Positions 44,221 through 56,600 of a DNA stretch of 64,000 nucleotides are shown here, piece by piece (positions within the stretch are counted from its first letter, which is position 1; each line of letters opens with the position of its first letter). The stretch is taken from NCBI RefSeq assembly GCF_048771995.1, contig NC_133026.1:151737001-151801000 (forward strand), in the 5' to 3' direction. A model generated the notes under the pieces. That model saw only the letters and a program-made list of their open reading frames with translations, was not told the DNA's origin and did no database searches. This stretch comes from Taeniopygia guttata. Taxonomy: Eukaryota > Chordata > Aves > Passeriformes > Estrildidae. The position numbers were made by a program, and so were the translations under genes.

Positions 44221-45270
44221 CTGAAAGGGGAAAAGATCAGAAATCCCAAAAATTCCCAGAAATCCCAACCCCATCCCCCCTCTGCAATCCCAAATCCCAA
44301 TCCCAGATTTTTCTGGAATTCCAATTTCCCCCCCTGGAATTCCAGTCCCCAATTTTTTTTTTTCCCTCCCTGGAATCTCAATCCCAAATTTTTCTGGAAT
44401 TTGAATCCCAGGGTTTTTACCCCCTTCTGGAATTCCAGATTTTTCTGGAATTCCAATCCCAGTTTTTCCCTCCCCTCTGCAATTTCAATCCCAAATATTT
44501 CCCCCCCGTGAAATCCCAATCCCAGATTTTTCTGGAATTCCAATTCCAGTTTTTCCCCCATCTCTGCAATTTCAATCCCAAATTTTTCTCCCCCCATGGA
44601 ATCCCAATCCCAAAATTGTCTGGAATTCCAATTCCATTTCCCCCCCCCCCCCTCTGGAATTCCAATCCCAGAATTTTTTTCCTCCCTGGACTCTCAATCC
44701 CAAATTTTTCTGGAATTCCAATCCCAGATTTTTCCCTCTCTGGACTCCCAATCCCAAATTTTTCTGGAATTTGAAGCCCAGTTTTTCCTCCCCCCCTGGA
44801 ATCCCAATCCCAGAATTTTTCCCCCTCTGGAATCTGGAAAAAATTCCTGGAATTCCAAATTTTTCTGGAATTCCAATTCCAATCCCCCCACCCCGAATCC
44901 AACTTCCAGATTTTTCTGGAATCCCAATTCCAATTTTTTTTCCCCCTCTGGAATTCCAATTCCAGATTTTTTTTCCTCCCTGGAATCCCAATCCCAAATT
45001 TTTTCCCCTCTAGAATTCCAATTTGTTTGGAATTGGGTTTTCTTTTTTTTTTGCTTTTTTGGGTTTTTTTTGGGGTTTTTTTTGTTTTGTTTGGTTTTTT
45101 TCCCTCTGGAATTTCAATCCCAGTTTATTTTGCATCTCAAATCTCAATCCCAGATTTTTTTTTTTTTTCCACCTCTCCGGAATCCCAATCCCAAATTTTC
45201 TCCCTCTGGAATCCCAATCCCAGATTTCCCCGTCCCCTCTGGAATTCCGGTGTCCCATTAATCCCATCCC
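44221..45270 (-). repeat. MROH1 5' intron: TCTGGAATTCCAATCCCAGATTTTTC array
   Basis: Tandem units of about 26-35 bp (tctggaattccaatcccaga, ttttttcctccc) from about 44310 to 45255. It includes long T runs and a homopolymer run of about 12 C near 44640. No exon copies were seen. Confidence 0.87.
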
Positions 45271-45943
45271 AAACTCCAGGGCCTTGTCCCAAATATTCGG
45301 CCCTAAAACCCGGGAATTTTTTCCAGGGAAAAAAAAAAAAGAAAATAAAAAAAAAAGGGAAAAACCGGAAAAACCGGGAAGAAAAATCCTGGAATTTGGG
45401 AGAGGAAGAGCAAAAATTTTAAAAAAAAAGGGATTTTCAGATTTAAAAAAAAATCCCATCCCGGGGACGACATTCCAGACTTTTCCAGGATCGTTCCCTG
45501 CCCTTGTCCGAGGACATTCCCGAGGAATTCCCGAGGGAATTTGGGAAAGAATTCCCAAAAAAATTCCCAAAAAAATTCCTAAAAAATTCCCATTCCAGGG
45601 GGAAAATTCCCGTTCCAGGGGGGGAGGTCTCGATCCTAAAAATTCCCGTCCCTGGGGGGTTCCCGATCCTAAAAATTCCCATCCCGGGGGGGTCCCGGTG
45701 TCCCAAATTTGGGGTTTTCATCCCAAATTTTGGAATTTTCCCTCCGGGAATGGGGGAAGGAGGGGCCGGGAGGTCCCTGAGGGGGTGGGGGGAGGTCCCG
45801 CCCAGGCCTCGGAGTTTCCCGGCAGTTTTCCCTTCCCCCATCCTCCTCCGCCGCCTCCCGCACCCCAAATATTCCCAAATATTCCCAAATTTTCCCGAAT
45901 TTTCCCAAATTTCGCCTCCCCCCCCCCCCCCCCCAGCGCTCAC
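45271..45943 (-). other. MROH1 first intron, low-complexity sequence without a gene
   Basis: Holds an A-rich stretch (45325-45460), short repeats of aattcccaaaaa and cccgatcctaaaaattcccg, and a pyrimidine-rich segment. A run of 17 C at 45918-45934 sits directly downstream of the first-exon donor, giving G17 on the transcript strand. Confidence 0.7.
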
Positions 45944-46020
45944 CGCGACGCGCCCGGCGCCGCTTCCGGGTGCGGCGGCCACGCCCACTCCAGGCCACGC
46001 CCACCCCAATGGAAGTGTAT
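45944..46020 (-). other. MROH1: MROH1 non-coding exon 1 (5' end approximate)
   Basis: A clear donor at 45943 (minus strand CGTCGCG/gtgagcgct) ends a GC-rich stretch with no MROH1 start codon in phase, consistent with a 5' untranslated first exon. The right boundary, the transcription start, cannot be seen and is set from the promoter motifs. Splicing to the ATG exon at 43115 would leave an intron of about 2.8 kb. Confidence 0.6.
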
Positions 46021-46110
46021 TGTGTGAGGCCACGCCCCCGCGCTCTGATTGGCTGCGCGGGGAAGGGGCGGGGCCTGTGAGCCCCGCGGTGCTGCGCCCC
46101 CTGGCGGGGC
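45955..46110 (-). promoter_or_regulatory. MROH1: MROH1 CpG-rich promoter with ETS, CCAAT and GC-box motifs
   Basis: Only non-repetitive CpG-rich island between the two genes. Visible motifs, on the minus strand: CCGGAAGCGG (ETS type, 45960-45969), ATTGG at 46006-46010, AGCCAATCAG (CCAAT box, 46045-46054) and CCCCGCCCC (GC box, around 46065-46073). Several GGGCGTGGCC elements lie between. No TATA box is apparent. The arrangement suits a housekeeping-type promoter reading into MROH1. Confidence 0.75.
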
Positions 46111-46119
46111 GGGAGGGGA

Positions 46120-46800
46120 ACGGCGCCGGTGTCCCCAAAATGTCCCAAAATGTCCCCAAAGTGTCCCAAATGTCCCCAAAATGTCCCAAAAATGTCCCCA
46201 AATCCCCCCCAGTGTCCCCAAATCCCCCAAAATGTCCCCAAATCCCCCCCAAAATGTCCCCAAATCCCTCCCAGTGTACCCAGATCCCCCCAAATGTCCC
46301 TAAATCCCCCCAAAAATGTCCCCAAATCACCCCCAAGTGTCCCCAAATCCCCCCAAGTGTCCCCAAATCCCCCCAAAATGTCCCCAAATCCCTCCCAGTG
46401 GCCCCAGATCCCCCCAAATGTCCTCAAATCCCCCCAAAATGTCCCCAAATCCCTCCCGGTGTCCCCAAATTTGTTCCAAATGTCCCCAAATCCCCCAAAG
46501 TGTCCAAACCCCCCCCCCGGTGTCCCCAAATTTGTCCCAAGTGTCCCCAAATCCCCCCCGGTGTTCCCAAATCCCCCCCACTGTCCCCAAATCCAGTCCC
46601 ATTGTCCTCACATCCCCAGATTTGGTCTCAGTCTCCCCAAATCCCCCCCACTGTCCCCAAATTCTGACCCATTGTCCCCAAATCCCCCCTAGTGTCCCTA
46701 AATGTCCCCAAACCCCCCCAATGTCCCCAAATTCTGCCCCCAAATGTCCCTAAACCCCCCCAATGTCCCCAAAGGTCTCAGTTGTCCCCAAGCCCAGGAG
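46120..46800. repeat. Intergenic TGTCCCCAAATCCCCCC minisatellite
   Basis: Array of about 17-19-bp units (gtccccaaatcccccc with aatgtcccc and agtgtcccc variants) between the MROH1 promoter and the candidate HGH1 polyadenylation region. No gene was recognised. Confidence 0.9.
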
Positions 46801-46826
46801 GTCACAGCAGCTTTGGGGTGAAATCC

Positions 46827-46832
46827 TTTAAT
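46827..46832 (-). terminator. HGH1: Candidate HGH1 polyadenylation signal (ATTAAA)
   Basis: The short unique segment 46795-46880 contains, on the minus strand, AATTAAAGGATTTC followed by GU-rich sequence (GCTGCTGTGACC). It is the only plausible poly(A) signal noticed between the HGH1 stop codon and the MROH1 promoter. If used, the HGH1 3' untranslated region is about 3.65 kb and mostly minisatellite. Confidence 0.4.
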
Positions 46833-46879
46833 TGGGCGACTCTGGGACACCCCGGGGGCTCCTTGGGGACATCCCGGTG

Positions 46880-49800
46880 TCACCCCCATGGTGGCCCTGA
46901 GGTCACTCTGGTGTCACCCCCATGGTGGCCCTTGGGGACATCCTGGTGTCACCAGGGTGGCTCCTGGTGACCTCTTGGTGACCTTCTGGTGGCAGACGTC
47001 ACCGTGGTGGTGGCTTTTTGGGGACACCACACTGTCACCGTGGTGGCTTTTTTAGGGACATCGTCCCATTGCCACCACTTGGCGCTTGAGAACATCTCAT
47101 TGTCACCACGGTGGCCCTTGGGGACACCCCATTGTCACCACGATGACCCTCAGGGCCACCCCATTGTCACCACGGTGGCCCTTGGGGACACCCCGCTGTC
47201 ACCGCGGTGGCTTTTTGGGGACATTGTCCCATTGCCACCACTCGGCCCTTGAGAACTTCTCATGGTCACCACGGTGGCCCTTGGGGACACCACATTGTCA
47301 CCGTGGTGGCTTTTTGGGGACACCGTCCCATTGCCACCACGATGACCTTGAGAACATCTCATGGTCACCATGGTGGCGTTTTAGGGACATCATCTCATGG
47401 TCACTGTGGTGGCTTTTTGGGGACACCCCATTGTCCCCAAGGTGGTTCTTTATGGACACCCCATTGTCACCGCGGTGGCTTTTTGGGGACACCGTCCCAT
47501 CGCCACCACTTGGCGCTTGAGAACATCCCATGGTCACTGTGGTGGCCTTTGGGGACACCCCACTGTCACCACGATGGCTCTCAGGGCCACAGCAGCTTTT
47601 TGGGGACATCGTCCCATTGCCACCACTCGGTCCTTGAGAACATCTCATTGTCACCACGGTGGCCCTTGGGGACACCCCATTGTCACCCCGGTGGCTTTTT
47701 GGGGACACCATCCCATTGTCACCACAATGACTTTCATGGCCATCCAATTGTCACCGCGGTGGCTTTCTGGGGACATCTCAGTGTCACCACAGCGGCTTTT
47801 TGGGGACACCGTCCCATTGTCACCATGATGACCCTCAGGGCCACCCCATTGTCACCTCGAGGACACTCCAGTGTCACCACGGTGGCTTTTTGGGGACACC
47901 CCATTGTCACCAAAATGGTTCTTTCTGGACACCCCATTGTCACCCCGGTGGCTTTTGGGGACACTGTCCCAATGTCACCACAATGACCTTCACAGTCATC
48001 CAATTGTCACCAAAATGGTTCTTTATGGACACCCCATTGTCACCGTGGTGGCTTTTGGGGACATCGTCCCATTGTCACCGTTTGGTCCTTGAGAACATCT
48101 CATGGTCACCGTGGTGGCCCTTGGGGACATCCCGGTGTCACCTCCATGGTGGCCCTTGGGGACACCCCATTGTCACCACATCGGCTTTTTGGGGACACCG
48201 TCCCATTGCCACCACGATGACCCTCAGGGCCACCCCGTTGTCACCATGGTGGTGTTCTAGGGACATCATCTCATGGTCACCATGGTGGCTTTTTGGTGAC
48301 ACCCCATTGTCACCAAAATGGTTCTTTTTGTGTCCATCCAATTGTCACCGCGGTGGCTTTTTGGGGACATCCTCCCATTGCCACCACTCGGCACTTGAGA
48401 ACATCTCATGGTCACCACGGTGGCCCTTGGGGACACCCCATTGTCCCCAAGGTGGTTCTTTATGGACACCCCATTGTCACCGCGGTGGCTTTTTGGGGAC
48501 ATCTCACTGTCACCATGGTGGCTTTTTGGGGACACCACGTTGTCCCCGTGGTGGTTCTTTATGGACACCCCATTGTCACTGCAGTGGCTTTTTGGGGACA
48601 TCGTCCCATTGCCACCACTTGGCCCTTGAGAACTTCTCATGGTCACCTTGGTGGCCCTTGGGGACATCTCACTGCCACCATGGTGGCTTTTTGGGGACAC
48701 CGTCCCATTGCCACCTCAATGACCCTCAGGGCCACCCCATTGTCACCTCGGTGGCTTTTTGGGGACATCTCACTGTCACCACAGTGGCTTTTTGGGGACA
48801 CCCTGTTGTCACCAAAATGGTTCTTTTTGTGTCCATCCAATTGTCACCGTGGTGGCTTTTTGGGGACATCCTCCCATTGCCACCACTCGGCACTTGAGAA
48901 CATCTCATGGTCAGGTCACCATGGTGGCTTTTTGGGGACACCCCATTGTTCCCAAGGTGGTTCTTTATGGACAACACGTTGTCACCGCGGTGGCTTTTTG
49001 GGGACATCGTCCCATTGTCACCATTTGGTCCTTGAGAACATCTCATGGTCACCACGGTGGCCCTTGGGGACACTCCATTGTCACCCTGGTGGCTTTTTGG
49101 GGACACCGTCCCATTGTCACCACAATGACTTTCACGGCCACCCCATTGTCACCGCGGTGGCTTTTTGGGGACATCTCATTGTCACTGTGGTGGCTTTTTG
49201 GGGACATCTCACTGTCACCACAGTGGCTTTTTGAGGACACCGTCCCATTGTCACCGCGATGACCCTCGGGGCCACCCCATTGTCACCTCGAGGACACTCC
49301 AGTGTCACCACGGTGGCTTTTTGGGGACACCCCATTGTCCCCAAGGTGGTTCTTTATGGACACCCCATTGTCACCGCGGTGGCTTTTTGGGGACATCGTC
49401 CCATTGTCACCACAATGACCCTCAGGGCCACCCCATTGTCACCTCGGTGGCTTTTTGGGGACATCGTCCTATTGCCACCACTCGGCTCTTGAGAACATCT
49501 CATGGTCACCACGGTGGCCCTTGGGGACACCCCATTGTCCCCAAGGTGGTTCTTTATGGACACCCCATTGTCACCGCGGTGGCTTTTGGGGACATCGTCC
49601 CATTGTCACCACGATGACCTTCACAGTCATCCAATTGTCACCAAAATGGTTCTTTATGGACACCCAATTGTCACCGCGGTGGCTTTTTGGGGACACTGTC
49701 CCATTGTCACCACTTGGTCCTTGAGAACATCTCATGGTCACCGTGGTGGCCCTTGGGGACACCCCGCTGTCACCCTGGTGGCTTTTTGGGGACACGGTCC

Positions 49801-50430
49801 CATTATCACCACAATGACTTTCACGGCCATCCAATTGTCACCACGGTGGCTTTTTGGGGACATCTCACTGTCACCATGGTGGCTTTTTGGGGACACCCCA
49901 TTGTCACCGCAATGGTTCTTTATGGACACCCCATTGTCACCGCGGTGGCTTTTTGGGGACACCATCCCATTGCCACCACGATGACCTTGAGAACATCTCA
50001 TTGTCACCACGGTGGCCCTTGGGGACACCCAATAGTCCCCAAGGTGGTTCTTTATGGACACCCCATTGTCACCGCGGTGGCTTTTGGAGACATCGTCCCA
50101 TTGTCACCACGATGACCTTCACAGTCATCCAATTGTCACCAAAATGGTTCTTTATGGACACCCCATTGTCACCGCGGTGGCTTTTTGGGGACACTGTCCC
50201 ATTGTCACCACGATGACTTTCATGGCCATCCAATTGTCACCGCAGTGGCTTTTTGGGGACATCTCACTGCCACCATGGTGGCTTTTTGGGGACACCCCAT
50301 TGTTCCCAAGATGGTTCTTTATGGACACCACGTTGTCACCGCGATGGCCCTTGGAGACACCGCGTCATTGCCACACCAAGGCCACCCCGTTGTCCCTCTC
50401 GGTGACGCTCTGGTGACGTTCCGGTGATGC
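46880..50430. repeat. 3.5-kb minisatellite, about 33-37-bp units, probably HGH1 3' UTR
   Basis: About 100 units of the type ggacaccccattgtcaccgc followed by ggtggctttttggg, with variants such as ggttctttatggacacccc and acttggtccttgagaacatc, forming higher-order blocks of about 200-300 bp. Open frames up to 365 codons exist in all phases because the units lack stops; they read as repetitive histidine- and tryptophan-rich peptide and are not considered genes. Confidence 0.92.
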
Positions 50431-50478
50431 TCCGGTGACGTTCCGGTGTCCCCCGGTGTCCCCCGGTGTCCCCCGGTG

Positions 50479-50622
50479 TCACGCGGCCGTCTCCATCTGC
50501 TCCTTCCTCCTCTGCTCCTCCTCCTCGGCGTCCATCTGGGCGAGGCGCCGCTGCAGCTCCGGTGGGATCGTCACCTCCAGGAGGTTCTGCATGGCCGCCT
50601 CCGGCTCGTCCCCGATCAGCAC
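50479..50622 (-). CDS. HGH1: HGH1 exon 6 (last coding exon)
   Basis: Residues 312-358 and the TGA stop at 50481-50479. Acceptor gtcccgcAG. Peptide starts VLIGDEPEAAMQNLLEV and ends in a charged helix DAEEEEQRRKEQMETAA. The family ends with a similar Glu/Gln-rich helix. Confidence 0.96.
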   Translation of the reverse strand: MLIGDEPEAAMQNLLEVTIPPELQRRLAQMDAEEEEQRRKEQMETAA

Positions 50623-53600
50623 CTGCGGGACACCGACAACCGTCCGGAACTGCGCCGGGAACGTGCCGGAACTGCGCTGGGAATGTGCCGGAACCGCGCT
50701 GGGAATGTGCCGGAACCACGTCGGGAATGTTCCTGAACTGCGTCGGGAATGTGCCGGGACCGCGCTGGGAATGTTCCGAAACTATTCCGGGAACATTCTG
50801 GAACTGCACCAGGAATGTTCCAGAACCGCACTAGGAACGCCACAACCGCACCGGGAACACCAGAACCGTGCCACAAACGTTCCGGAATCACACCGGGAAC
50901 GCCGGAACCGCACCGGGAATGTTCTGGAACCACGCCAGGAACGTTCTGGAATCACACTGGGAATGTTCTGGAACCGTGCTGGGAATGTTCCAGAACTGCA
51001 CCGGGAATGTGCCAGAACCACGCCGGGAACGTGCCGGAACTGTGCCAGCCATGCTGGAACCACACCGGGAATGTTCCGGAACCGTGCCGGGAACACCGGA
51101 ACCACACTGGGAATGTTCTGGAACCGTGCTGGGAACGCCAGAACCACACCGGGAATGTTCCAGAACTGCGCTGAGAATGTTCCTGAACCGCGCCAGGAAC
51201 GTTCCGGAACCGTGCCGGGAACGCCAGAACCACACCAGGAATGTTCTGGAACTGTGCTGGGAATGGCGGAACCACGCCAGGAATGTTCCGGAACCACACT
51301 GGGAACACCAGAACCACACTGGGAACACCGGAACCGCGCCACAAACTTCCTGGAACCACGCCAGGAACGTTCTGGAACTGCACCAGGAACGCCAGAACCA
51401 CACCGGGAATGTTCTGGAACTGTGCTGGGAATGTTCCGGAACTGCACCAGGAATGTGCCAGAACTGCGCTGGGAATGTTCTGGAACTGCGCTGGGAACAC
51501 CGGAACCGCGCCAGGAATGTTCTGGAACCGCACCGGGAATGTTCCAGAACCGCACCGGGAACACCGGAACCGTGCCATAAACGTGCTGGAACCGCGCCGG
51601 GAACATTTTGGAACTGCGCCGGGAACGTTCCGGAATCGCACCAGGAACGCTGGAACCACACTGGGAATGTTCCAGAACCGCGCTGGAAATGTTCCGGAAC
51701 TGCACCGGGAATGTGCCAGAACCGCGCCAGGAACGTGCTGGAACCGCGCCGGGAATGTTCCGGAACAGCGCCGGGAACGTTCTGGAACTGCACCAGGAAC
51801 GCTGGAACCACACTGGGAATGTTCTGGAACCACACTGGGAATGTTCTGGAACCACACTGGGAACGCCAGAACCGGACCGGGGACACCGGAACCGTGCCAC
51901 AAACGTGCCGAAACCATGCCATGAACTTTCCAGAATCGCACCAGGAACGCTGGAACCACACCGGGAATGTTCTGGAACTGCACTGGGAATGTGCTGGAAC
52001 CGTGCCGGGAATGTTCCAGAACCGCGCTGGGAACGTTCCAGAACCGTGCCAGGAACGTTTCAGAACCACACTGGTCACACTGGAACCGCGCCAGGAACAT
52101 TCCGGAACCACCCCGACAGCCCCGGCACAGCCCCGGCAGCGCCGGAACCGCGTCTCACCTGGATCAGCTTCTGGCAGGCGCCGAGCACCTCGGGGTGCCG
52201 CTCCCAGCCGTGCAGCTCCCGCAGGACCAGGTAGGAACCGCGGCGCCGCAGCTGCTGCCGCCCCGCCTTGGTGGCCGCCAGCTGCTCCAAGAGAAAATTC
52301 GGGAATTCTTTGGGATCCCCGCGGTTGTTGGAAGCCAAAATGCCGCAAAGAACCCAAAAAAATCCGGGCTTGGAGGCGAAATTTGGGGTCAAAAGGTCGG
52401 AATTGTTGGGGGAACACCGAGAAGTTTGAAATGTCAGCGAGGAAACCCAAAAATCCTCAGGGATCCCCCAAAATTCCTGAAGGAACCCCGAAATTTCTCA
52501 TCTAATCCCCAAAATTCCTCAAGGAAACCCAAAAATCCTCAGGGAATGCCCAAAATTCCTGAAGGAACCCCAAAATTTCTCCAAGAAGCCAAAAATTCTT
52601 AATGGGATCCCAAAATTCCTCAAGAAAACCCAGAATTCCTCAAGGAAACCCAAAAATCCTCAGGGATCCCCCAAATTCCTCATCAAACCCCAGAAATTCC
52701 TCAAGGAACTCCCAAAAACCCCAAAATTGCTCAAGGAACCCCCGAAATAATCCTCAGGAAGCCCCAAAATTCCTCACAGAACCCCCAAAATTCCTGAAGA
52801 ACTCCAAAATTCCTCATGGAACCCAAAGAATTCCTCAAGGAACTCCCAAAATTCCTCAAGAAACCCCAAAAATCCTCAAGAAAGCCCAAAAATCCTCATG
52901 GGACCTCCAAAATTCCTCACCAAACCCCAGAAATTCCTCAAGGAACTCCCAAAACCCCCAAAATTGCTCAAAAAACCCCCAAAATTCCTGAAGGAACCCC
53001 AAAATTGCTCACCAAACCCCCAAAATTCCTCAAGGATCCCCAAAATTCCTCATCAAACCCCCCAAATTACTCAAGGAACTCCCAAAATTCCTCAGGAACC
53101 CCCAAAATTTCTCATTGATCCCTCAAAATTGCTCTGAGAACTCCAAAATTTCTCATGGGACCCCAAAATTCCTCATGGAACCCCAAAAATCCTCATGGAA
53201 CCCCGAAAATCCTCATCAAACCCCCAAAATTTCTCATGGGACCCCAAAATTCCTCATGGAACCCCAAAATTCCTCATCAAACCCCAGAAATTCCTCAAGG
53301 AACTCCCAAAAACCCCAAAATTGCTCAAGGAACCCCCAAAATAATCCTCAGGAACCCCCAAAATTCCTCATAGAACCCCCGAAATTCCTCAAAGAACTCC
53401 CAAAATTCCTCATGTAACCCAAAGAATTCCTCAAGAACTCCCAAAAATCCTCAAGAAAGCCCAAAAATCCTCATGGAACCCCCAAAATCCTCGTCAAACC
53501 CCCAATATTCCTCTAAGAACCCCAAAAATCCTCATCAAACCCCCCAAATTACTCAAGGAACTCCCAAAATTCCTGAAGGAACTCTCAAAACCCCCAAAAT

Positions 53601-56600
53601 TCCTCATCAAACCCCCGAAATTCCTGCAGGAACCCCAAAACGCCCCACCAGCATCAGCGTCTCCAGCAGCATCTTGCGGATCTCGGGCTCCTCTTCGCGC
53701 CGGTGCTCCGGGGGGAGGTACTGCAGGTCCACGGGAAGTTCTGGAACGGGACAAACCCCTCAGGAAATTTGGGAATATTCAGGAAATTCCCAAAAAAAAC
53801 CCCGGGAAAAGCCACTCACGCTCCATCTCCTCCTCGGGGAGCTCCTCGGGGCCGGCCAGCGGCAGCAGCAGCAGCGGCAGCGCGTCCAGCTCGGGGCTCA
53901 GCAGCCGCTCGTGGTTCTCTGGGAATTCCGGGAATTCTCTGGGAATTCTCCGGGAATCTCATCCCGACATTTGGGAAGAGCCCCCAGGCGGAGCAGGAAT
54001 GGGACCGAGGTGGATTCCCCCCAAAATTTGGGGCTTTTCCCCCCATTTCTGCTTTTCTCCCGCCTTATCCTCCCGGAATTTTGGGAATCTTTGGGTTCTC
54101 CCATCCCACAGCCGCAGGGATGGGAATTCCAGCCGGGAATTTCATAAATTCTCAAGGGAATATTCCCAAAAATTCCCAACACGAGGCCATTCCTTCTTCT
54201 ACCATCCAGGATCCCACGGAATTCCAGGATTTTTAAGAGGATTCCATGGAATTCCAGGATTTTAGTTGGGATTTCAATGGAATTCCAGGATTTTAGTTGG
54301 GATTCCATGGAATTCCAGGATTTTAGATGGGATTTCAATGGAATTCCAGAATTTTAGTCAGGATCCCACGTAATTCCAGGATTTTTAAGAGGATTCCACG
54401 GAATTCCAGGATTTAAGTTGGGATTCCGACAAATTACGGGATTTCAGTCGGGATTCCATGGAATTCCAGGTAGATGGGATTTCAATGGAATTCCAGAATT
54501 TTAGTCAGGATTCCATGGAATTCCAGGATTTTTAGTAGGATTCTCTGCAATTCCAGGATTTCAGCTGGGATTTCAATGAAATTCCAGGATTTCAGTTGGG
54601 ATTCCAAAGAATTCCAGGATTTTTAATAGAATTTTTGGGAATTTCAAGATTTTAGATGGGATTCCAAGGAATTCCAGGGTTTTTAATAGGATTCTCTGTA
54701 ATTCCAGGATTTTTAGTAGGATTCCAAGAAATTCCAGCATTTTAGATGGGATTTCAGCCTGAATTCCATGGAATTACAAAATTTTAGCTGGGATTTTAAT
54801 GAAATTCCAGGATTTCAGTTGGGATTCCAAGAAATTCCTGGATTTTTAACAGGATTCCAAAAATTCCTGGATTTTAGATGGGATTTCAATGAAATTCCCT
54901 TATTTTAGTCAGGATTCCAAAAAATTCCTGGATTTTAGCCTGGATTTCAATGGAATTCCATTATTTTAGTCAGGATTCCACAGATTTCCAGGATTTTAGT
55001 TGGGATTCTCTGGAATTCCAGGATTTTTAACAGGATTCCATGAAATCCCAGGATTTTAGTCGGGATTCCATGGAATTCCAGGATTTTTAACAGGATTCCA
55101 CAAAATTCCAAGATTTTTAACCACAAACCCAAAAAATTCTCAAAAAAATCCCTCAAAAATCCCAAAATATTCCCAAAAAACCCCAAAAATCCCCAAACAA
55201 ACCAACAAATACCACAACCCCAAAAATTCTCTAAATATTATCAAAAAAATCCCCCCAAAAGATCACAAAATACTCACAAAAAATAATAAAATAATCACAA
55301 AAAAAGCACAAAATATTCACAAAAAATTCACCAAAAATCTCGGGAAAAATCCCAAACCCAAACAAAAAAAAATTCCCCAAAAATTCCTAAAAAAAATCCT
55401 AAAAATTTGAGGCAAAGGCCCGGAATTTTGGATTTTTACCGTGCTGGAAGCAGCAGTTCCTGAGCGCTCCCACGGCTCCTCTGCGCAGCGACGCCGAGTT
55501 CGGGTTCCTAACCAGGGCCAGGAGCCGCCGCAGCGCCCACCTGGAACACCCAAAAACACCCAAAATTACCCCAAAATTCTTAACAATCCACCAAAAAAAC
55601 AGCCCCCAAAAATCACCAAAAAATCATAAAATTACCAATATTATGTTACATTATTTTATATTGTGTTACATTATATCGTATTATGTTACATATTATATTA
55701 TATTATATTATATTATATTATATTATATTATATTATATTATGTTATATTATATTATATTATATTATATTATATTATATTATATTATATTATATTATATTA
55801 TATTATATTATATTATATTATATTATAGTATACTATATTATAGTATACTATATTACATTATATTGTATTATATTACATTATATTATATTTTGTACTATAC
55901 TATATCATATTGTATTATATTACATTATATTATATTATTTTATATATTATGTTACATTACATTATATTAATTATATTTATTATGTGACACTATATCATAT
56001 TACATTATATTATATATTATATTATATATTATGTTATATTATATTGTGTTACATTATATATTAAATTATATAATATGTTATATTATATTGTATTATATTA
56101 TATATTAAATTATATCATATTATATTATATTACATTATATAATATTTATTATATATTATATTATATTATATTACATTACGTTACGTTACGTTACGTTATA
56201 TTATATTATATTATATTACATTATATTATATTATATTATATTATAATTATATTATATTATATTATATTATATTATATTATATTATATTATATTATATTAT
56301 ATTATAATATATTATATTATATTACATTAATTACATTATATTATATTATATTATATTATATTAGATTAGATGATAATTCTATTCTATTCTATTCTATTCT
56401 ATTCTATTCTATTCTATTCTATTCTATTCTATTCTATTCTATTCTATTCTATTCTATTCTATTCTATTCTATTCTATTCTATTCTATTCTATTCTATTCT
56501 ATTCTATTCCAAATAAATCCCCCCAAAATCCCATTTATCTCACCCCGATGGCTCCAGCAGCGCTGCCCGTCCCTCGGGGTCCATCCTGAGGCTGCAGAGC

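Noticed and set aside
43000-46000. SCX (scleraxis), which lies within MROH1 in mammals
   Set aside because: No bHLH-encoding sequence was seen in any MROH1 intron in this window; the gene could lie in the unseen 3' half.
46989-50216. Several 100-365-codon frames with His/Trp-rich repeats, superficially like zinc-finger arrays
   Set aside because: The spacing of Cys and His does not fit C2H2 fingers, all frames are similar, and the DNA is a plain minisatellite.
50782-52505. Frames of up to 545 codons on both strands
   Set aside because: Arise from the 15-21-bp GGAACCGCGCC array in HGH1 intron 5, whose units are mostly multiples of three.
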